A stretch of DNA of 41,754 nt, taken from contig NC_090624.1 in the NCBI RefSeq assembly GCF_004359215.1, positions 1,024,319 to 1,066,072 of the forward strand. Direction: 5' to 3'. The notes under the pieces were generated by a model that saw only the letters and a list, made by a program, of their open reading frames with translations, was not told where the DNA came from and searched no databases. This DNA is from Bremia lactucae. Its lineage: Eukaryota > Oomycota > Peronosporomycetes > Peronosporales > Peronosporaceae. Each line of letters opens with the position of its first letter. Position 1 is the first letter of the stretch. The translations under genes were made by a program, and so were the position numbers. Positions 1 to 9,964 of this stretch are shown here, piece by piece.

Positions 1-1017
1 ATGGTGCATTTAGCACCATGTAAGACATCGATCACAGGCAAGGAGGCAGCTCTCTTGTTCCTGGATCATGTTTACCGACTACACGGGATGCCCGAGTCCA
101 TAGTATCGGACCGGGATCCACGTTTTACGTCTGGTTTTTGGCGACATGTGTTCGAGCTGCTAGGTAGCAAGCTCCACATGTCGACCGCAGATCATCCCCA
201 GACCGATGGCCAAACAGAACGTGCCAATCGGGTCGTGGCGGATGTCTTACGCACTATAGCAACTCCCAAAGAGTGGAGCAAGCAATTGCCCTTTGTGGAG
301 TTCGCTATAAATAACAGTGTCCACGCCAGTACGGGTGAGACACCGTTTTATATTAACGGACTGCGCCATCCTCGGACGCCAGTCTCGTTTGTGCGCAGCC
401 CGAGTCTTAGTGGGGGAGGGCCCCTCACTATGCTCGGTGCGAAAGAGGGACATAGTTTCGTCAATATGACGATGACCCATGAGGGTATCATCTCAAAGAC
501 AGAAACTTGCCCTAGTGACCCTGCCAGTTTAGCAGTGGTCAATAAAACTACGCCTTATGACCGACCTCTTGGCGGTATCATAGGCGAGTTTGATGCTAAA
601 AGCGTGAGCGAGGCTCAACGCTTTGTGGATGAGCGATTAGCCATCACACGTAAAGTCCGTGACGCAATGGCAAGCGCACAGGACAAGCAAAAAGAATATG
701 CGGACCGAAATGGTCGCAAAAATAATGAACGCTTTAGAGTGGGTGAAAAAGTACTATTAAGTACTGCTACCCTACCTAAAAATGCAATTTCTGTACTACC
801 TGGAGGTACTACGAAGTTGTTGCCGCGTTTTATTGGGCCCTTTACGGTGGTTGAAGAGGTCGGAGACCTAAATTATAGGCTCACCCTTCCCCCGTATATG
901 AAGACGCACCCCGTATTTTACGTGGGTCGTCTGAAACGGTATGTAGACCCAAATGAGGTCACATATCCCCGTCTGGCAAAGGAGAGGCCGATGGTGAGTC
1001 GAGCGTCGTTCGGGTAA
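1..1017 (+). CDS. Ty3/gypsy integrase, partial (core and C-terminal part)
   Basis: This frame is open from the window edge, and the ATG at base 1 is almost certainly an internal Met. The retroviral integrase core is visible: the second catalytic Asp is D37 in SDRDPRF and the Glu is E73 in DGQTER, exactly 35 residues apart (D,35E). The first catalytic Asp would lie just upstream, outside the window. The C-terminal part has the typical gypsy block LPRFIGPFTVVEEV followed by THPVFYVGRLKRY (about residues 275-315). The enzyme would insert the element cDNA into chromosomes. The frame stops at 1017; the linker and chromodomain continue in another frame, so one frameshift or lesion separates them. 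No core residue that I can check is damaged. Confidence 0.9.
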   Translation: MVHLAPCKTSITGKEAALLFLDHVYRLHGMPESIVSDRDPRFTSGFWRHVFELLGSKLHMSTADHPQTDGQTERANRVVADVLRTIATPKEWSKQLPFVEFAINNSVHASTGETPFYINGLRHPRTPVSFVRSPSLSGGGPLTMLGAKEGHSFVNMTMTHEGIISKTETCPSDPASLAVVNKTTPYDRPLGGIIGEFDAKSVSEAQRFVDERLAITRKVRDAMASAQDKQKEYADRNGRKNNERFRVGEKVLLSTATLPKNAISVLPGGTTKLLPRFIGPFTVVEEVGDLNYRLTLPPYMKTHPVFYVGRLKRYVDPNEVTYPRLAKERPMVSRASFG

Positions 1018-1025
1018 GGGGGACA

Positions 1026-1544
1026 GTGAAGGCGAAAAGCTATCAGACCGATTCCTCCCTCCACGAACAGGACTCGGAGAGCGAGGAACATCACGCGAGT
1101 AACGCGGATCCCTCAGCATTATCCGTTCGAAAAGGTCCGAGCGAGTCTTCAGGCGTTCATAACCCTGACGAGCCTTCGCTTGGACATCAACGAGATCCGA
1201 GGTCAGTCGTGAGACTTGACTCTCGAGATCCGCAATACGTCGTTCAGCAGCGTTTAACGCCTGAGACTAAACGGACGAAGGCAAGGCAGCCGCGATTAGG
1301 TGGGCGAGATCGCCGCTCCTATCGGGCGCCACCTGCACTGATAGATGCGGGTGAGAATCAACGCTTCCTTGTTGGAAGGTTGCTTGCCCACCGCTCCGTG
1401 ACGCAAGGGTAACAGATCCTCGTCCAATGGAAAGGTTACCCAAAGCGTTCTGACTCTTGGGAACCGATCGATACCCTACGCATTGATGTGCCCGGCTTGG
1501 TTGCTGTCTATGAAAAGGAGCACCAGCTGAGGCCACTTCGCTAG
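1026..1544 (+). pseudogene. integrase linker and chromodomain tail, broken
   Basis: In the third plus-strand frame, a charged Ser/Arg-rich linker runs into PPALIDAGENQRF, which typically precedes oomycete gypsy chromodomains. A stop (TAA, 1410-1412) follows, and the same frame continues with QILVQWKGYP and SDSWEP, the aromatic and tryptophan core of a chromodomain, ending at TAG 1542-1544. A chromodomain at this place normally guides integration to chromatin marks. One frameshift near 1017 and one nonsense codon break it. The opposite strand of this stretch is the open C-terminal part of the antisense ORF. Confidence 0.75.
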
Positions 1545-2448
1545 TCTCAAATGGACTAGCAGAAGCAGCGTAGTGAGAACAAACAGGGGGTACAGTATCA
1601 CCCATGATTTCTTTCACACGCAAACGGGCGAAATTAATTCGCTGCGACCGCTGTTTCATCACATCGGAATGTGGTTGAATGCGGCGCAAAAATTCCGCCT
1701 CGTATTGGTCGGACGTTTCATTTGAACACAACACGACCGGGATCGGAAAAATACGCCCAAGCGATTTTCCCTGGGCCGTCCATGATTGAAAGACGCCACA
1801 ATAGTTATGTGCGTCTACAAGAGCGCGCTCTAGGAGCGACGCTCTTGGCCCGTCTAAACGAGGCCATTTAGATGGAGGGGGCATCTTTGGAATGCCACCC
1901 GTCACATAGCCGCGTTCTAAACGACTGGCTTGTGACACCGACTGAGCACGTTCACGTGTCGTCGGCGGAGCTTTAGGCTCCGAATCCTCTATGTCATAAC
2001 CATTATGAAGTATGGTCTGAGCATAAGGCGTTGTGGTAATACCCAACGGAGAAGCAGCTGCGCCTTTATGGGCAGCGCTCTCATTACCTGTCGCTGGGAC
2101 AGCATTCGTAAACGATGCTGTCTCCATGTTGTGAGCCATGAGAGACGTTTGGATGGGCAATAATGCCGCATCATCACTCCTCATGAGCTCGTTGTCCGCA
2201 TCACTACTATGAGGTGACGGCAACGGTGTCGACTCATTGTAGTCGACAATGAGCGACGGATCAACATCCTCACCGTTAAAGTGGGATGGATCCCTTAGCC
2301 CTGTTAACGCGACAGCCGCAGTTGCTGTCTGCGTTCCGAATAAGGCATTAGACGCGGCCGGTGAATTAACGCGGCGCGTGCGCTTAGTGCGAGGTTGAGT
2401 GGGCGTCTTCGCAGACGACGCACCAACATGGCCTCTTTTAGGTGGCAT
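1267..2448 (-). CDS. antisense ORF of element A1 (aORF-A), unknown function
   Basis: This is an uninterrupted 394-codon frame opposite to pol, starting at an ATG 133 bp inside the 3' LTR. I chose this ATG because the decayed copy A2 starts at the same MPPK. The protein has a basic, nuclear-signal-like N-terminus (TKRTRRV), a Ser/Pro/acidic part with PLPSPHSSD, a conserved middle (LERGYVTGGIPKM, then LLERALVDAHNY) and a C-terminal block with IPVVLCSNET, then INFARLRVK. No signal peptide, membrane segment or zinc knuckle is visible. The last roughly 90 codons lie antisense to the chromodomain and linker and may be read-through. Pieces also occur at 2907-3850 and 26207-26456. Plant elements such as Grande and RIRE2 carry antisense ORFs at this position; similarity to those proteins is not claimed. 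Function unknown. Confidence 0.7.
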   Translation of the reverse strand: MPPKRGHVGASSAKTPTQPRTKRTRRVNSPAASNALFGTQTATAAVALTGLRDPSHFNGEDVDPSLIVDYNESTPLPSPHSSDADNELMRSDDAALLPIQTSLMAHNMETASFTNAVPATGNESAAHKGAAASPLGITTTPYAQTILHNGYDIEDSEPKAPPTTRERAQSVSQASRLERGYVTGGIPKMPPPSKWPRLDGPRASLLERALVDAHNYCGVFQSWTAQGKSLGRIFPIPVVLCSNETSDQYEAEFLRRIQPHSDVMKQRSQRINFARLRVKEIMGDTVPPVCSHYAASASPFETSEVASAGAPFHRQQPSRAHQCVGYRSVPKSQNALGNLSIGRGSVTLASRSGGQATFQQGSVDSHPHLSVQVAPDRSGDLAHLIAAALPSSV

Positions 2449-2566
2449 CTTGGGCGCCGTGTATGGAAACACGTGCGCTAGAGTGATCGAGTGAACTAGC
2501 GGCGCGTGAAGCTGCTCGCAGTTCCTCTCTCCTCTTTGTCGAATTCATAAATGTAAATTTGTTTTT

Positions 2567-2580
2567 AAAGAGGGGGATGG
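2567..2580 (+). other. polypurine tract of element A1
   Basis: A run of 13 purines and one T (AAAGAGGGGGATGG) lies directly before the TG of the 3' LTR. This is the expected plus-strand primer site. It fixes the element orientation as plus, so the ORF at 1267-2448 is truly antisense. Confidence 0.85.
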
Positions 2581-2906
2581 TGTAACGGGCTAAAGTTGCC
2601 CTTATGTTACACAGTCCCCATTAAGTACATTTGGTGTACTTAAGGGGATAATCAATAACTAAATAATAGTAATTAGACCCAACACTCGGGTGTGGTGCAC
2701 ATTTTTTGTGACCAATTCTTGTGGATGTGATGCACATGGGTGCATTCACATTAGGAGGGATGACGCCCAGCGTCATCCATGATGACGGCTAGCGTCATCA
2801 GTTACGCGAGGTATCTATAAAGATACGCTCGCAATACATATTAAATGATATCTATAGAGATAACATTTTAATTGGTAAAAATAGGTATTTGTATTTAATT
2901 CTATCA
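2581..2906 (+). repeat. 3' LTR of element A1
   Basis: It starts TGTAACGGGC after a polypurine tract and ends near CTATCA. It aligns along most of its length with 3987-4270, and its first about 55 bp with 41166-41221. It contains stacked perfect hairpins: GATGACGC/GCGTCATC (2759-2777), GATGACG/CGTCATC (2780-2798) and GTATCT/AGATAC (2811-2826). The right end is uncertain because the related LTR continues further, so this copy may be truncated. Confidence 0.8.
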
Positions 2907-3850
2907 TGACAGGAACTCGAGCACCAGTAATGCATCCGCTAGTTCTGAATGGACTAGAAAGAACGGCGTGATGAAAAGAAACAGGGGTTACAGTACCGCC
3001 CATGATTACTCTCACACGCAATCGAGCGAAGTTAAGTCGCTGTTACGGTTGTTTCGTCAAATCGCAATGTGGCTGAAAGCGGCGCAGAAATATTCAGTTC
3101 GTATAGGTCCGTTGATTTATTTAAATGCAACACGATCGAGATCGGGGACACGACAACGCTATTTTCCCTGAGCCTTCCACAAACTGGAGATGCTATAATA
3201 ACTATATGCGTCCAGAGCAGCGCGCTCTAGTAGCGACGCACTCATTCCATCCGCATGAGGCCATTCGATTGGAGATGGCCTTAGTGGTATACCACCAGTC
3301 ACATAGCCGCTTTTGACGACTAGCTTGTGACACCGACTGGACACGTTCACGTGCCATCGATGGAGCTTTACGCTCAGGCTCTTCTGTGTCAGCCCCATTG
3401 TGTATGATACCCTGAAAGACAGGTGTTGTGGTCCCACCCAACTGAGAAGCAGCTGCACCTTTATTGGCAGCGCTCTAAGACAAGTTGGCCCTTCGCAACG
3501 TTGGGCGTCTCCATGTTAAGAGCAATTAATAAAGGTTAAAAGGGCAATAAAGCGCCATCACCCTTCCTCATCCTCATTAGCTCGCTGTAATCATCACTAC
3601 TATGAGGTGATGGCAGCGGCGTCAATTCATTGTAGTCAACAATGAGCGATGGAATTGCATCCTCACTGTGAAAGTGGAATCGATCGGTAAGTCCAGTTAG
3701 CGCGACAGAAGCAATAGCTGTTGGCGTTGGAATTGTGGCACTGAGCGACGGTGGCGTGTTAACGCGGCGCGTACGCTCCGTGCGTGGTTGTGTGGTCGTC
3801 TTGGGCGTCTTCAAAGACATCCCATTATATTTGCCTTTCTTAGGTGGCAT
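2907..3850 (-). pseudogene. broken copy of the antisense ORF (aORF-A2)
   Basis: It starts at the ATG of MPPKKGKYNG and matches aORF-A1 through TERTRRVNTP, LIVDYNELTPLPSPHSSD, GYVTGGIP, LLERAALDAY and the C-terminal LNFARLRV, but the pieces lie in different frames with stops (first break near 3536). The part after the SSD block up to GYVTGGIP is shortened. The N-terminal frame runs unbroken for 104 codons. The start codon, its distance to the LTR (137 bp) and the conserved blocks support the gene model of the intact copy. Confidence 0.75.
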
Positions 3851-3972
3851 GGTTGGCGCCGTGGGAGTGCACGCAGGTCACTACAGTGACTGAGAGGACT
3901 AGAGTGGCGCGTAAAGAAGCTCGCTGTCTCTCGTTCCTCGTTGACAAATTTGCAAAATGTAAATTCGTTCTT

Positions 3973-3986
3973 TAAGGATAGGATGG
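3973..3986 (+). other. polypurine tract of element A2
   Basis: The purine-rich run AAGGATAGGATGG lies just before TGTTACGG, at the same place as in A1 but with more T interruptions. Confidence 0.6.
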
Positions 3987-4270
3987 TGTTACGGCTTAAG
4001 TTGCCCTATGCAACACAATACCCGATAAGTACAAATCTTGTATTTAAGGGATGGTAAATTACTTAAGTAAAATAATTAGATCCTCCCCTTCGGTGTGGCC
4101 ACCCTTGTGTATGTGATGCACCTGAGGGCATTCACATTAACGGGGATGACGGCTAGCGTCATTTAAAATACGAGATATCTTGAACAATACGCTCGCAATA
4201 CATATAAGAGCATATCTTCAAGATGGCATTTATGATTAATTTAAAATCGGATTTGTATTTAATACCATTA
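3987..4270 (+). repeat. 3' LTR of element A2
   Basis: It aligns with LTR A1 from its TG end through the GATGACGGCTAGCGTCAT hairpin and the CTCGCAATACATAT block to TTTGTATTTAAT. The similarity I can see stops near 4270. The sequence up to 4464 may still be LTR, which would make it 478 bp, close to the roughly 485 bp of family B. The B1 LTR starts immediately after. Confidence 0.7.
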
Positions 4271-4464
4271 AATGTAAATCAGTCTCAAGACTATTTCCTA
4301 GTTCACACGTGCGCACGTGGAGCCGGATTACCGCTTCCGTGACGTCACTGAAACTAAGGTCTCTAGTTCGTTAAGCTAGGTCGCTTAGGCGCCCACCATC
4401 AACCTCACCGCACGTGAGCAAAGACGGTTAACCGCTTCCTCACTGTGCTCAGAAGGTGTGTGCT

Positions 4465-4942
4465 TGAAGCGGAGCTACCTTGCTCCTGAAGTCAGAGGAA
4501 GACTTATAGACTCAAAGAGTCTCTTAGTTCTATTAAATTAATGGGCTTATGACTCAGGGAGTCGTACAAGCAATTAGAGCCTAAGGAATCCTAGTTCAAC
4601 GATTTTGGGGTTCGTAGAGCCAAGCAGCAACTAGTGCCCACGAGTATATACCTTAGAAAGGCTTCTATCTCTTACAGATCAATGCGCAAGCCTATGGAAG
4701 GCACTCAACGCTCAAAGATTAGCAAGGGACCTAGACTTTATTTACTTATTTTATCTAAAACCTTACCCTAGCTAATTTAAAAAAAGATTTAGGCCGCCAG
4801 ATTTATATCTGGCGGCGACCACATTTGTTACCCATAAATGGGATTTAAGTAACTAACTATTTTAAATTAGATAAAGGGTATTTTACCCATAAAGTAAATG
4901 TACGACAACAACGGTTCTCCAACTGATGTGTGCCCCATTACA
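4465..4942 (-). repeat. 3' LTR of element B1
   Basis: Read on the minus strand it begins TGTAATGGGGC after a polypurine tract and ends GGTAGCTCCGCTTCA. It matches the LTRs at 9965-10450, 17628-17942 and 24772-25256. It carries the family-B series of short palindromes, for example CCAGAT/ATCTGG and GACTC/GAGTC. Confidence 0.88.
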
Positions 4943-4954
4943 CCCTCCCCCATC
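4943..4954 (-). other. polypurine tract of element B1
   Basis: On the minus strand GATGGGGGAGGG directly precedes TGTAATGGGG, in the same place and with nearly the same sequence as in B2. Confidence 0.8.
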
Positions 4955-5056
4955 AGACTGTTGACACCGAGTGACAACATTCGCTTCATTTCCTTTTTGA
5001 GGTAGGAACCTAAACAGCTAACCGTTTGGTTGTGTTTTCCCATCCTTTGTCTAATT

Positions 5057-5937
5057 GACAATCAAGCGTGAGTCACAGACTCTGAGCACCTTCCTCGACG
5101 ATGAGGGAATGGTGGACTTTAAAAATCACTTTCAATCAGAGGAGGAGAAAAAGAGCGGCGTATGCCCACACCTTCTCCTCAAGACGAACGCCGGCGAGCC
5201 CCGATCCGTTCCCAGAACGTGGTGCCGCTGATGTCTTAACTGCATTGAGCAGAACACGGAACCCTGAGTCTAACATTATTACGAATCCGCTCGATGAAGA
5301 GCAAGAGCAGATAATCCTCATCGAGGAACAAGCTGGTCGACGAGCTGCCGAGATAGCGAAAGCCAAAGCTCATAGTGAATAAAGATTCACTCCGCTTAGT
5401 GCGGACGAGCGTCTTAAAGAGATAGCGGGTCACAGCTTCGCCACCCGGATCTCCGGTGACCTAGCGAGGACGCCGGAGGAAATCGCTTCTCGCGACGCTC
5501 TTCATGAGCAATACCTTACGCCAAAGGTAATGACCCGAAGTCCGTATCTGAAGCATTTACGTGATCAAGCCCGTACGGCTTCGGTGACCTCCATATGAAA
5601 AGTTCTCATCGTTTTGTTTCCAAACGAAACAAGGAGTAAAAACGAAGTCTCATTTGAGAACTGGGTCCACCGGGCCCGCCGTCTTCGTAATATTGAAATA
5701 TCAGAGATTCTGCGGATAGAGATGATGTTCGTTTGGAACGGAAGCTTCGCTTCGACTTTGCTAAGCTTAAAGCCAAAGGCCAGTTACGATCGGCGTTTAT
5801 GCCACAAAACGAAGAAAGGTCTAGCCAATATTTTAGTGCTTCGGTTGACCGTACAACCAAGGATCGAAGCCGCACTGAGGCTTAAGATCCACTTGATCCC
5901 ACGTTAGTGGTGAAAAGCGTCGTTTGACGCTAGTTGA
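5057..5937 (+). pseudogene. antisense ORF of element B1 (aORF-B), broken
   Basis: This frame is opposite to pol and matches aORF-B of B2. The initiating ATG of B2 is TTG here. One frameshift lies before PDPFPERGAADVL; from there a single frame runs to about 5907 with only two in-frame stops (5380-5382, 5596-5598). Blocks shared with B2 are EEQEQIILIEE, FTPLSADERLKE, ISGDLARTPEEIA, RDALHEQYLTP and IVLFPNETR. The block RLERKLRFDFAKLKAKG follows in another frame. The protein is highly charged and has no fold that I recognise. The 3' end runs antisense into the chromodomain codons. Confidence 0.7.
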
Positions 5938-5939
5938 CC

Positions 5940-7507
5940 CTGAGCTTGGCGCTCAAAAACGTCAACGGCGTACGGGCAATCTTGCCGAAGAGGTACCTCG
6001 AACTCCCAAGAGTTTTCAGAAGAGGGGTACCCTAGCCACTTCACCAGATACTGGTAGTGACCCTTCCGACGACGTCACTTTTTAAAGTTTCTCCACATGA
6101 AACTGAAGGTCCCCCGTGCATCCAGTAGCGCGGAGGGGGTCGGAATCTCGGCGGAAGTATTTTATGCTCTAAAGCACGAGGTGCAACTTCTAAATGTGGG
6201 CCCTGCTCTGAGAGCTCCTTGAGGCGGTTCAGAACCGTCTTTCGCTGCTGGAGCGTCAGCAACCTCTTTTAGAAGGCCAAATGGTTCAATGAAGCGCGGG
6301 CGCAATTTGGTCTTGAAGACCGCGGAAACCAAGTTGGTAGTTAGGTTTTTAGCGTTTAGTAAAACTCGGTCTCCGACCATTTCATAATTAATACAGCTTC
6401 TGCCGTCGGCATCTGCTTGTTCTTTTTATTTGTCTTGGCTGTCAGCCATCGTATCCCTTACATGTCTAAAGACGCTAAATCGTGTCGCGAGAAACTCGCT
6501 TACTTGTTTCTGGACGGTAACAGGGCTGATATCAGCAAGCCTATCGGCCAATTCTCCCCCACCAAGCCCTGAACCACGCAGTGGAATCGCTAACGGAACG
6601 CGCAGGTGTGTAAGACCATTTACATAGAACGGAGTAAAGCCTTTCGAGGCATGGACAGCGACGTTTAACGCAAACTCCAATACTGAGAGCATCGAGCTCC
6701 AGCGCTTTGGTGTCTGAGCACACGCGCTGCGTAAAACGTCTTCAATGACGCACACGTTCAGTTTGACCATCGGTCTGCGGATGGTCCGCGGTGGACATGC
6801 CCACTCTGGTGCCATGCACTCGGAAATTGATTTCCAACATTTACCCGTGAAACGGAAGTCCCGATCAGAGACAATTGCCACTGGCAAACCGTGTACAAAA
6901 TATGCGATTGCTGTACCGTCACCATCAATGGAATCCGGCACGGCCGCTAAGTGAGCCATTTTGCTCAATCAGTCAACAAAGACCACTATGCCGGAGTTAC
7001 CGGTGGAATCTTTCGGTAGACCGAAAACAAAATCCATACTCATGGACTCCCAACAACCTATGGGTACGGGAAGGCTCGCCAGTGGCGCAGCAGCATGCGC
7101 CGAGGGTTCAATCTGTTGGCAAGTTTCGCATGTGCGAACATATGTGCTGACCCATTTATAAAGTTAAGGCCACCAATAAATCTTTGGGAGGTAAACATTC
7201 AATCCGAGTCTCCTCATCGAGGACACTATCGTCTATCGATGAGCTGCTGAACACCGTTTGCTCTCAGAAAATACTATTGCCGACCAAATATCGACCACGT
7301 AGTTGTCATCTGTGATAAGACTGCAGATCTGCTTGACTTTGCCATTCCACGAAGGACAGTATCGTGTGCCTCATAGAGGATTCGGGACTTCGAATCCTCA
7401 TCATGGGGATCAACGACACGCGGAGGGTCCGCAGTGTCTATGCAATAAAGCAACAGGTCGTTATCGATAGAAAATCGATGTAACCTTGCACGCAAACGTG
7501 CCAGCAA
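5940..7507 (-). pseudogene. integrase and chromodomain of element B1, degenerate
   Basis: Reading down the minus strand: the integrase N-terminal region (RLRARLHRFSIDNDLLLYC near 7507), core fragments with MSKMAHLAAVP and VSDRDFRF (second catalytic Asp) near 6860-6968, a frameshift before the Glu motif (TDGQTER is in another frame), then FALNVAVHASKGFTPFYVNGL, then MVGDRVLLNAKNL. A deletion removes the block corresponding to THPVLYVGLLKPY in B2. The chromodomain core YQYLVKWLGYPSSENSWEF is intact near 6057-5990. The number of lesions excludes a working enzyme. Confidence 0.85.
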
Positions 7508-7689
7508 TTTAATACCTGAACCAGAGTTCTATAGAGCTCGTAGCAGAGCTACACACTGTTCATTCTTGGCGTAAGTCGAACGGATAAATTCAGGAATAGG
7601 CGACATGATAGTCGTTAAATGAGAGAGCTCATAATCCGGCCTGCGTGAATACGCATCGGCCAAAGCATTCTGCTTGCCGGCTTATACTT

Positions 7690-8975
7690 CACCTCGAAGT
7701 TGTATTCCGCAAAACTGATAGCCATCGGGCCATTCTCTGTGAGAGATGGGGCGACTTAGTCGCCGTTCGTAATGACGCGTGATCTGTATAAATCACAAAC
7801 GGCTTAGAGCCGAGCAGATGAACTCTGAATTTGACGAGAGCATACTTCATAGCAAGTAACTCTTTGTCATGAATTGGGTATTTCTTTTCCGCAGCGTTAA
7901 GCTATCTAGACTTGAACACAATAACACTTCATGCCCCTCAACATCTGTTTGTAGCAGAGCACTGCCAATGGCAAAATTTGATGCGTCACAGACGACACTG
8001 AAAGGCCAATTTGGGTTTGGCAGTGCCGAAATCGGGGCATGGATAAGACTATCCTTAACTGCTTGAAAAGCATTATTTTCGGTGCTAGTCCAGCACCATT
8101 CTGTACCCTTTTTAAGGAGATTAGATAATGGCCCAACCATATCAGAGTAATTTTCGCTATATTTGTGTAAATAATTGGCGAGACTCAACCACTTACACAA
8201 ATCCTTTTGGTTTGTAGGAACCGGCCAATCTACTATGGCTTTTACCTTAGCAAGATCCGCTCTAAGGCCTCGCTTTTTAATGAAGCATCCCAAAGAAAGG
8301 AATTTCGTCTGCGCCAAAAATGCATTTAGATGCATGCACTCGAGCACTGCTCGCAAATGGTCTATATATTTTTCATATCCGATCGACCCTGCTCCGCACG
8401 ACTATGGACAAAATTGTCATCGAAATAAGTATGTGCATAACCTCGATGAGGGTGAAACAGTTGCGTCACTAGACGATTAAAAGTTGCCGGGGCGTTGGAA
8501 AGCCCTTGTGGCATAACCAGTCACTCCCATAACATGCCGCTTGGGGTGCTAAACGCTGTAAGCGGGAAATCATTAGCTCGCATGAGCAATTGGTAGTAAC
8601 CATCGACTAAGTCCAATGCATGTACATTGTATATCCCACAATATTGTTTTGAAGAACATCATTTCTAGGAATGGGGGTTTGTGCTGGTATAGTGGCAGCA
8701 TTAAGCTTATTATAAGCATGTACAATGCGCCATTTACCATTCTGCTTTTTGGCACAAAATGTCGGCGTCGAATGAGGAGTTTTGCTCTCTCGTACCATTC
8801 CAGCCTCGTGCTTAGCACGGAAGAAATCGTCAATGACGTCACACTGTTTCCTTGGTAAAGGCCATTGTCTTGTGACACAGTATTTGGTTCCCGGAACTAA
8901 GTCAATTTCAAGACGAACACTTCTATCCGGAGGTAAAAGAGATGGTGGATTATTACATGCCACATCTGGAAATAC
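7690..8975 (-). pseudogene. reverse transcriptase and RNase H of element B1, degenerate
   Basis: The RT begins with NNPPSLLPPDRSVRLEIDLVPG, has VHAYNKLNAATIPAQTPIPR and the catalytic YFDD (8416-8427), where both Asp are retained. RNase H follows with WPFSVVCDASNFAIGSALL, HDKELLAMKYALVKFRVHL and FVIYTDHASL. Several frameshifts divide the region. The RT start lies directly after gag residues because protease is deleted in this copy. Confidence 0.85.
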
Positions 8976-9074
8976 CTTAATTAAGGTATAAAAGGGATCC
9001 GTAGGATCTTTAAGGATCGACGACCCATTTCGCGCACTAAGTGCAGCTTTGTGTCATCCAGGACAGCTTGAAGA

Positions 9075-9906
9075 GCCTCGTCTTCTTCCTCAACGAGGCT
9101 TAAATCCATAGGTTCCGCTATCTTAGACGGAACCATGTGCTCGAAGAGCTTGTTCGATAAACAGGTGTGCTAACGCGAGCAGACTTAAAGTCAAACTCGG
9201 CGCGTAGCGCTATGGCAACTGCCTCTTCGAACGTAGACGGAAGAGATCGGAACAATTCCGTCCAAGCAACGTTCTTATTAAGACCCCCCCATAAAGATGG
9301 TCACTACAATTGCTTCTTGCACCGGGTCTTGATGCATAGATGCAATGAGAGTTCTCAACTCCTGGACAAAGTCCCCTAGGGTCGCTAGGAGCCGTGCTCG
9401 CATGCGAAAAGCCTGATCAGGCGGTGCAAACATGCTCGTCATTTGCTGTTTTAGCGAATCTCATGAGGGAATAGGCGTCGTTAATGGACGTGCTGCACGA
9501 TAGTGCCCACTCCATGGCTTTACCTCCAAGTTTGGAAATGGCCATAGCCACTTTTTCCCGTTCTGTTAAGAACAAGGCGGAATCAATGGACATTTCCATC
9601 TGCTTAATCCAAAAAGAAAGATTTTCTTCCTCTTTCCCCTCAAATGTATTCACATTGACAGCTTAGAGGGCAAGCCTTCGGCTCTAAGTCAGTTACAGAG
9701 ATGTACCGGGTTGGCATAGATGCCGCTAAGTGGTCCTGTACCTGGCCGATCAGGGAAGCTTCATATCGCATAAAGGCTTCAAGCCTTGCATGCAGGACCT
9801 CTGGTCCCTGGGAGATAATGATCTCCACATGTTCAAGCCCAAATAAAGTTTTGAGCTTGTCGTAAGCTGCACGTTACACCTCTGAATGTTCTGGAATCTC
9901 TTCCAT
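9075..9906 (-). pseudogene. gag of element B1, degenerate
   Basis: Gag starts at ATG 9906 (MEEIPEHSEV) and meets a stop at codon 11; the frame resumes with [17 protein letters not shown] and then [21 protein letters not shown] later frame gives NTFEGKEEENLSFWIKQMEM, the capsid-like core of gypsy Gag. The C-terminal zinc knuckle seen in B2 is absent, lost in the deletion that also removed protease. The stop at codon 11 is shared with B2. Confidence 0.8.
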
Positions 9907-9944
9907 TTTCGTGAGGGTTTAGTCTTGTAAACTCAGGCGTAGAT

Positions 9945-9963
9945 TGACTACGGATGCTACCAG
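9945..9963 (-). other. putative primer-binding site of element B1
   Basis: Two bases after the 5' LTR the minus strand reads TGGTAGCATCCGTAGTC. The first eight bases (TGGTAGCA) fit the complement of an initiator tRNA-Met 3' end; the rest does not clearly match, so the tRNA assignment is tentative. B2 has TAGTAGCA at the same offset. Confidence 0.45.
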
Positions 9964-9964
9964 A

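Larger units (their letters stand above)
1..2906 (+). mobile_element. Ty3/gypsy chromoviral retrotransposon A1, 3' half
   Basis: The window opens inside the integrase of an LTR retrotransposon. In order on the plus strand it shows the integrase core and C-terminus, a chromodomain tail broken by one stop, a long minus-strand ORF, a polypurine tract and a 3' LTR starting TGTAACGGGC. The integrase-chromodomain-LTR order is that of Ty3/gypsy chromoviruses. The 5' LTR, gag, protease and RT lie outside the window. The integrase and the antisense ORF are both long and uninterrupted, so this is the youngest-looking element here. The right LTR edge abuts a second decayed copy of the same family. Confidence 0.88.
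2907..4464 (+). mobile_element. decayed second copy of family A (A2), 3' end only
   Basis: From about 2907 the sequence matches A1 from its final chromodomain codons (shared GAGCACCAG and CGCTAGT) through the antisense ORF, polypurine tract and LTR, in the same orientation. Integrase and everything upstream are missing. Either A1 inserted into A2 and the 5' part lies outside the window, or unequal exchange or a deletion joined two tandem copies. The right side is cut by LTR B1 at 4465. Confidence 0.75.

Noticed and set aside
1989..2177. Second minus-strand frame inside aORF-A1
   Set aside because: It overlaps the long antisense ORF in another frame and is not conserved in A2 or the fragment at 26207.
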